Assembly: GCA_910585135.1 (NCBI GenBank)
Contig: CAJUEB010000085.1
Span: 1 to 9,641, forward strand
Reading direction: 5' to 3'
Length of the DNA: 9,641 nucleotides
Origin: an uncultured Eubacteriales bacterium
GTDB taxonomy: Bacteria; Bacillota; Clostridia; Peptostreptococcales; Anaerovoracaceae
Under the pieces are notes generated by a model, which saw only the letters and a program-made list of their open reading frames with translations, searched no databases and was not told the origin of the DNA. The first letter of the stretch is position 1. Every line of letters starts with the position of its first letter. Below are positions 7,263 to 9,641 of the stretch, in pieces. Both the position numbers and the translations under genes were made by a program.

Positions 7263-7985
7263 ATGGAGCATGACGGAAACAATGAAACAGTATTGATGTA
7301 TGAAGAAGACTTGCGCTTTACGAAATCGGACTTTGATCAAAATGGAAAGATCAAAGCGTCCAGCTTGATGCACGTCTTTGAGAATGTGGCGATCAAACAC
7401 GCCGACCAGCTCGGCGTAGGCTGGGCAGATCTGATGAAGGATAATTTAATCTGGGTACTCAATAAGCTCAGGTTTCAAGTTCACCTGGCGATGAAGGCAG
7501 GCGCAGCATATCAGATGAGGACCTTTCCGAGAAAACAGAAGGGCGTGACTTTTTTCCGGGATTATTATATTTACGATGAAAGCGGGAAACTGGCGACTGT
7601 GGGAACGAGCCAGTGGTGCGTGATCAATTTCGTGACACGCAAAATCGAGCGAAATGGCGTGAGCTTTGAAGGAAACTATATTGAGCGAAAAGCGTTTGCA
7701 GACGGAATCGCCAAGCTAAATATCAATGATGAGGCGTTGACGCTGATCGGCAGCCATAACGTTACGGAAGAAGATCTGGATGAAAATGAACACGTCAATA
7801 ACTGCCGCTATGCCGATATGGTAGAAAAGGTGCTGGAAGGGCATACGGATTTTACGATCAATTTTGTAAAGGAAGCACGTCTCGGTGATGAGATCCATTT
7901 GTATCAGGAAATGCAGGCTGGCAGCATTCTCGTGGTCGGAAAGCTTGCCGATGGTACGGTGATTTTTCAGGCGAAGGTAAGGTAG
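7263..7985 (+). CDS. Acyl-ACP thioesterase (double hot-dog fold)
   Basis: This 240-residue protein matches the bacterial acyl-ACP thioesterase family related to plant FatA/FatB. These enzymes hydrolyse acyl-ACP to release free fatty acid in the cytoplasm. The N-terminal hot-dog domain covers roughly residues 12-130, with family-like stretches NGKIKASSLMHVFENVA and LIWVLNKLRFQVH. The C-terminal domain holds the active-site block DLDENEHVNNCRYADMV, in which D173, N175 and H177 correspond to the conserved Asp/Asn/His, and E204 in INFVKEARLGDEI is a likely fourth residue. Length is normal and the gene looks intact. AGGAG at 7251-7255 lies 7 nt before the ATG. No fatty-acid synthesis genes are adjacent, so it is a stand-alone gene behind the repeat array. 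Chain-length preference cannot be read from the sequence. Confidence 0.9.
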   Translation: MEHDGNNETVLMYEEDLRFTKSDFDQNGKIKASSLMHVFENVAIKHADQLGVGWADLMKDNLIWVLNKLRFQVHLAMKAGAAYQMRTFPRKQKGVTFFRDYYIYDESGKLATVGTSQWCVINFVTRKIERNGVSFEGNYIERKAFADGIAKLNINDEALTLIGSHNVTEEDLDENEHVNNCRYADMVEKVLEGHTDFTINFVKEARLGDEIHLYQEMQAGSILVVGKLADGTVIFQAKVR

Positions 7986-8063
7986 TGGCATCTTTTCATG
8001 TAGTAGTGGGGTTTCGGCGTGTGTTTATAAAGCCACAAAACAATGGATTGGAATGAAGGGGTG

Positions 8064-8072
8064 TGATATAAT
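8064..8072 (+). promoter_or_regulatory. Extended -10 promoter for the Fic gene
   Basis: TGATATAAT is a perfect TATAAT box with a TGn extension, 50 nt before the Fic start codon. A weak -35 (TGGATT, 8044-8049) sits 17 nt upstream. Transcription should start near 8079, giving a short leader that carries the AGGAGG site. This implies the Fic gene is transcribed separately from the thioesterase. Confidence 0.6.
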
Positions 8073-8122
8073 AATCCTAAATTTTTATATCTGCCCGGAA
8101 GTGAGTGTTTTTAGGAGGCAGC

Positions 8123-8731
8123 ATGGTACTGGAAAATAAATTAGGACTTACAAACTCCGTCGGTCTTGCGCGTGAGGAAGAGCGTCTCAGTAAGAAAAAG
8201 GCGGTAGAACTTTTTGAAAATGGCAGTTTAGACGAACTAGAACCTGGCAAGTTTTCATCGCTTCTGGCGATTCATAGATATCTTTTTGATGAGATTTACG
8301 ACTTTGCAGGCAAAATCAGAACGGTAAATCTAGCAAAGGGCAATTTTCGGTTTGTTCCAGCGATGTATCTTAAGGAAGCACTTGAGAATATTGATAAAAT
8401 GCCACAATCAAACTTTGACGAAATCGTCGAAAAGTATGTGGAAATGAATATTGCTCACCCTTTCAGAGAGGGAAATGGGCGCAGTATCCGCATTTGGCTT
8501 GATCTTATGTTTAAGACTGAACTTCAAAAAGTTATTGACTGGAGTAAGGTTGATAAAGAGGATTATCTGCTCGCGATGGAACGCAGCCCAATTAAAGATC
8601 TTGAAATCAAACATCTGTTAGAAAACGCATTGACTGACGATATCAATAGCCGTGAAGTCTATATGAAAGGCATCGACCATAGTTACTATTATGAAGGGTA
8701 TGCGGCATTTAAGGCGGAGGATCTTTTATAA
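8123..8731 (+). CDS. Class III Fic protein (self-inhibited AMP-transferase)
   Basis: Fic enzymes transfer AMP from ATP to a hydroxyl side chain of a target protein; small class III members act on DNA gyrase B and related targets. This 202-residue protein is one Fic domain. The active-site loop HPFREGNGRSIR starts at H112 and keeps every canonical residue (HxFx[D/E]GNGRxxR): catalytic His, metal-binding Glu, and the anion-hole Gly-Asn-Gly-Arg. Near the C-terminus SYYYEG (S187-E191-G192) matches the inhibitory [S/T]xxxE[G/N] motif, whose glutamate blocks productive ATP binding. That position defines class III, as in Neisseria meningitidis Fic, which it resembles from memory also at RIWLDLMF and AMERSPIKDLEIK. 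AGGAGG fixes the start at ATG 8123 rather than GTG 8105. It has its own promoter and no separate antitoxin gene. Base composition looks AT-richer than the exporter genes, hinting at horizontal acquisition. Confidence 0.93.
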   Translation: MVLENKLGLTNSVGLAREEERLSKKKAVELFENGSLDELEPGKFSSLLAIHRYLFDEIYDFAGKIRTVNLAKGNFRFVPAMYLKEALENIDKMPQSNFDEIVEKYVEMNIAHPFREGNGRSIRIWLDLMFKTELQKVIDWSKVDKEDYLLAMERSPIKDLEIKHLLENALTDDINSREVYMKGIDHSYYYEGYAAFKAEDLL

Positions 8732-8796
8732 AACGATCATAAAAGTGAAAATATCATTACAATATCAGCATGTAAACAAACCTAAAGGTTACAAAA

Positions 8797-8830
8797 GATG
8801 TTTCGCCTTTCGGGGAATAATCGAAGCATC
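8797..8830 (+). other. Intergenic stem-loop after the Fic gene
   Basis: GATGTTTCG (8797-8805) can pair with CGAAGCATC (8822-8830), a 9-bp stem with one G-U pair and a 16-nt loop that may itself pair through CC and GG. No U-run follows, so it is not a classical terminator. It may protect the transcript's 3' end or be a remnant of another element. Confidence 0.3.
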
Positions 8831-8852
8831 TCATTGATAAAGACAGGACATG

Positions 8853-8884
8853 AAAAACTCCGGCGCATGAACGCCGGAGTTTTT
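8853..8884. terminator. Bidirectional intrinsic terminator between Fic and glutamate dehydrogenase
   Basis: AAAAACTCCGGCG (8853-8865) pairs perfectly with CGCCGGAGTTTTT (8872-8884) around the loop CATGAA. The GC-rich 9-bp core is flanked by an A-run on the left and a T-run on the right, so it can stop transcription from both sides. It lies about 40 nt past the glutamate dehydrogenase stop and about 120 nt past the Fic stop, serving two convergent genes. Confidence 0.93.
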
Positions 8885-8924
8885 TGTGTATTTTATTTGT
8901 GTTAAACTATGCAAGACTTAAGAT

Positions 8925-9641
8925 TTATACCAAACCCTGTGCCATCATAGCTTCTGCAACTCTTTCGAATCCGGCAATGTTAGCACCCTGTACCAGAGCG
9001 TTCTTGTTGCCATAATAGGTTTCGCCAGCGTTTGCACAAGCGTTGTAGATGTTTCTCATGATCTGGTGAAGCTGTTCATAAACATCTTCGTGCTGGAATA
9101 CAGTGTGTCCTGCATTCTGTCCCATTTCGATGCAAGAGCAAGCAACGCCGCCAGCGTTTGCAGCCTTAGCAGGACCTACAGCAACCATCTTATCCATCAG
9201 GTAAACGAGAGCGTCGTTTGTTGTCGGCATGTTAGCGCCTTCGCAGTAGAATTTGCAGCCGGAGTCAACGATGTTCTTAGCGTCTTCCATATGTACGTCA
9301 TTCTGCATTGCGCAAGGGATGAACAGATCAACCTTAACGTCGAAGTCTTTGCAAACGCCCCAAGGCTTCTTGCCAGCAACGAATTTAGCTCCAGGGAACT
9401 TTTCAGCATAAGGTGCGCAGATGTTCTTTCCGGAATTTCTGAGGTCGAGCAGGTAAGCGATCTTTTCGTCTGTAGAGATTCCTTCTGGATCGTAGATATA
9501 TCCGTCAGGACCTGAGATCGTAACGCACTTAGCACCGAGCTGCTGTAATTTCCAAGCAGCACCCCATGCTACATTACCAAATCCTGAAATTGCAACGGTC
9601 TTACCCTTCATTTCTTCGCCGTTTGCCTTCAGCATTTCTTC
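8925..9641 (-). CDS. gdhA: Glutamate dehydrogenase, C-terminal part (cut by window edge)
   Basis: Glutamate dehydrogenase interconverts glutamate with 2-oxoglutarate and ammonia in the cytoplasm. About 238 C-terminal residues of an expected 445-450 are present, covering the nucleotide-binding domain and the C-terminal helices. The frame continues to the right edge past the first visible methionine. Visible motifs are the Rossmann loop GFGNVAWGAAWKLQQLG, IPCAMQNDVHMEDA, CEGANMPTTNDA, KAANAGGVACSCIEMGQNA and the ending VQGANIAGFERVAEAMMAQG, as in hexameric GdhA enzymes. The stretch TISGPDGYIYDPEGIS after the second strand of the Rossmann fold recalls the NAD-dependent Clostridium symbiosum enzyme, so NAD use is possible, but cofactor choice is not certain. 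The catalytic lysine and aspartate are in the missing N-terminal half. The gene ends at TAA 8927-8925, just before the shared terminator. Confidence 0.96.
   Translation of the reverse strand, partial: EEMLKANGEEMKGKTVAISGFGNVAWGAAWKLQQLGAKCVTISGPDGYIYDPEGISTDEKIAYLLDLRNSGKNICAPYAEKFPGAKFVAGKKPWGVCKDFDVKVDLFIPCAMQNDVHMEDAKNIVDSGCKFYCEGANMPTTNDALVYLMDKMVAVGPAKAANAGGVACSCIEMGQNAGHTVFQHEDVYEQLHQIMRNIYNACANAGETYYGNKNALVQGANIAGFERVAEAMMAQGLV

Noticed and set aside
8105..8122. GTG 8105 as the Fic start, adding six residues
   Set aside because: The AGGAGG at 8113-8118 lies inside that extension and is well placed for ATG 8123.

Overview
The window looks like chromosomal DNA from an anaerobic member of the Clostridia (Bacillota). 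I base this on strong GGAGG-type ribosome binding sites, AT-rich intergenic DNA with extended -10 promoters, a glutamate dehydrogenase whose nucleotide-binding half resembles the clostridial hexameric enzymes as I remember them, and a fermentation-type CoA-transferase/crotonase pair. This is inference from protein character; no species can be named. There are no rRNA or tRNA genes, CRISPR arrays, insertion sequences or phage genes, and no gene-free stretch exceeds 300 bases.

Layout. (1) Positions 1-2995, minus strand: a compact operon read right to left, made of a GntP-type permease, a crotonase (enoyl-CoA hydratase) and a propionate-CoA-transferase-like enzyme that runs off the left edge. 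Together they suggest uptake of a short hydroxy or unsaturated acid, activation by CoA transfer, and hydration/dehydration of the CoA ester. (2) Positions 2996-3288: an AT-rich divergent control region, ending in a candidate 17-codon leader ORF. (3) Positions 3289-7041, plus strand: an ABC exporter made of a MacB/LolD-type ATPase and a very large FtsX-type permease with a long extracytoplasmic coiled coil. The two lie in the same reading frame, separated by one amber codon and 35 sense codons. (4) Positions 7042-7262: degenerate direct repeats carrying two TATAAT boxes, leading into (5) a stand-alone acyl-ACP thioesterase at 7263-7985. (6) Positions 8123-8731: a solitary class III Fic protein with both the HxFxEGNGR active site and a C-terminal self-inhibition motif, behind its own extended -10 promoter. 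(7) Positions 8732-8924: a convergent intergenic region with a clear bidirectional terminator. (8) Positions 8925-9641, minus strand: the C-terminal half of glutamate dehydrogenase, cut by the right edge.

The most unusual signals are regulatory or architectural: the leader ORF overlapping the ATPase start, the single in-frame stop between ATPase and permease, and the repeat array before the thioesterase. No wholly new multi-gene system is evident. The best candidate for something little described is the exporter with its long coiled-coil domain and its possible translational controls.
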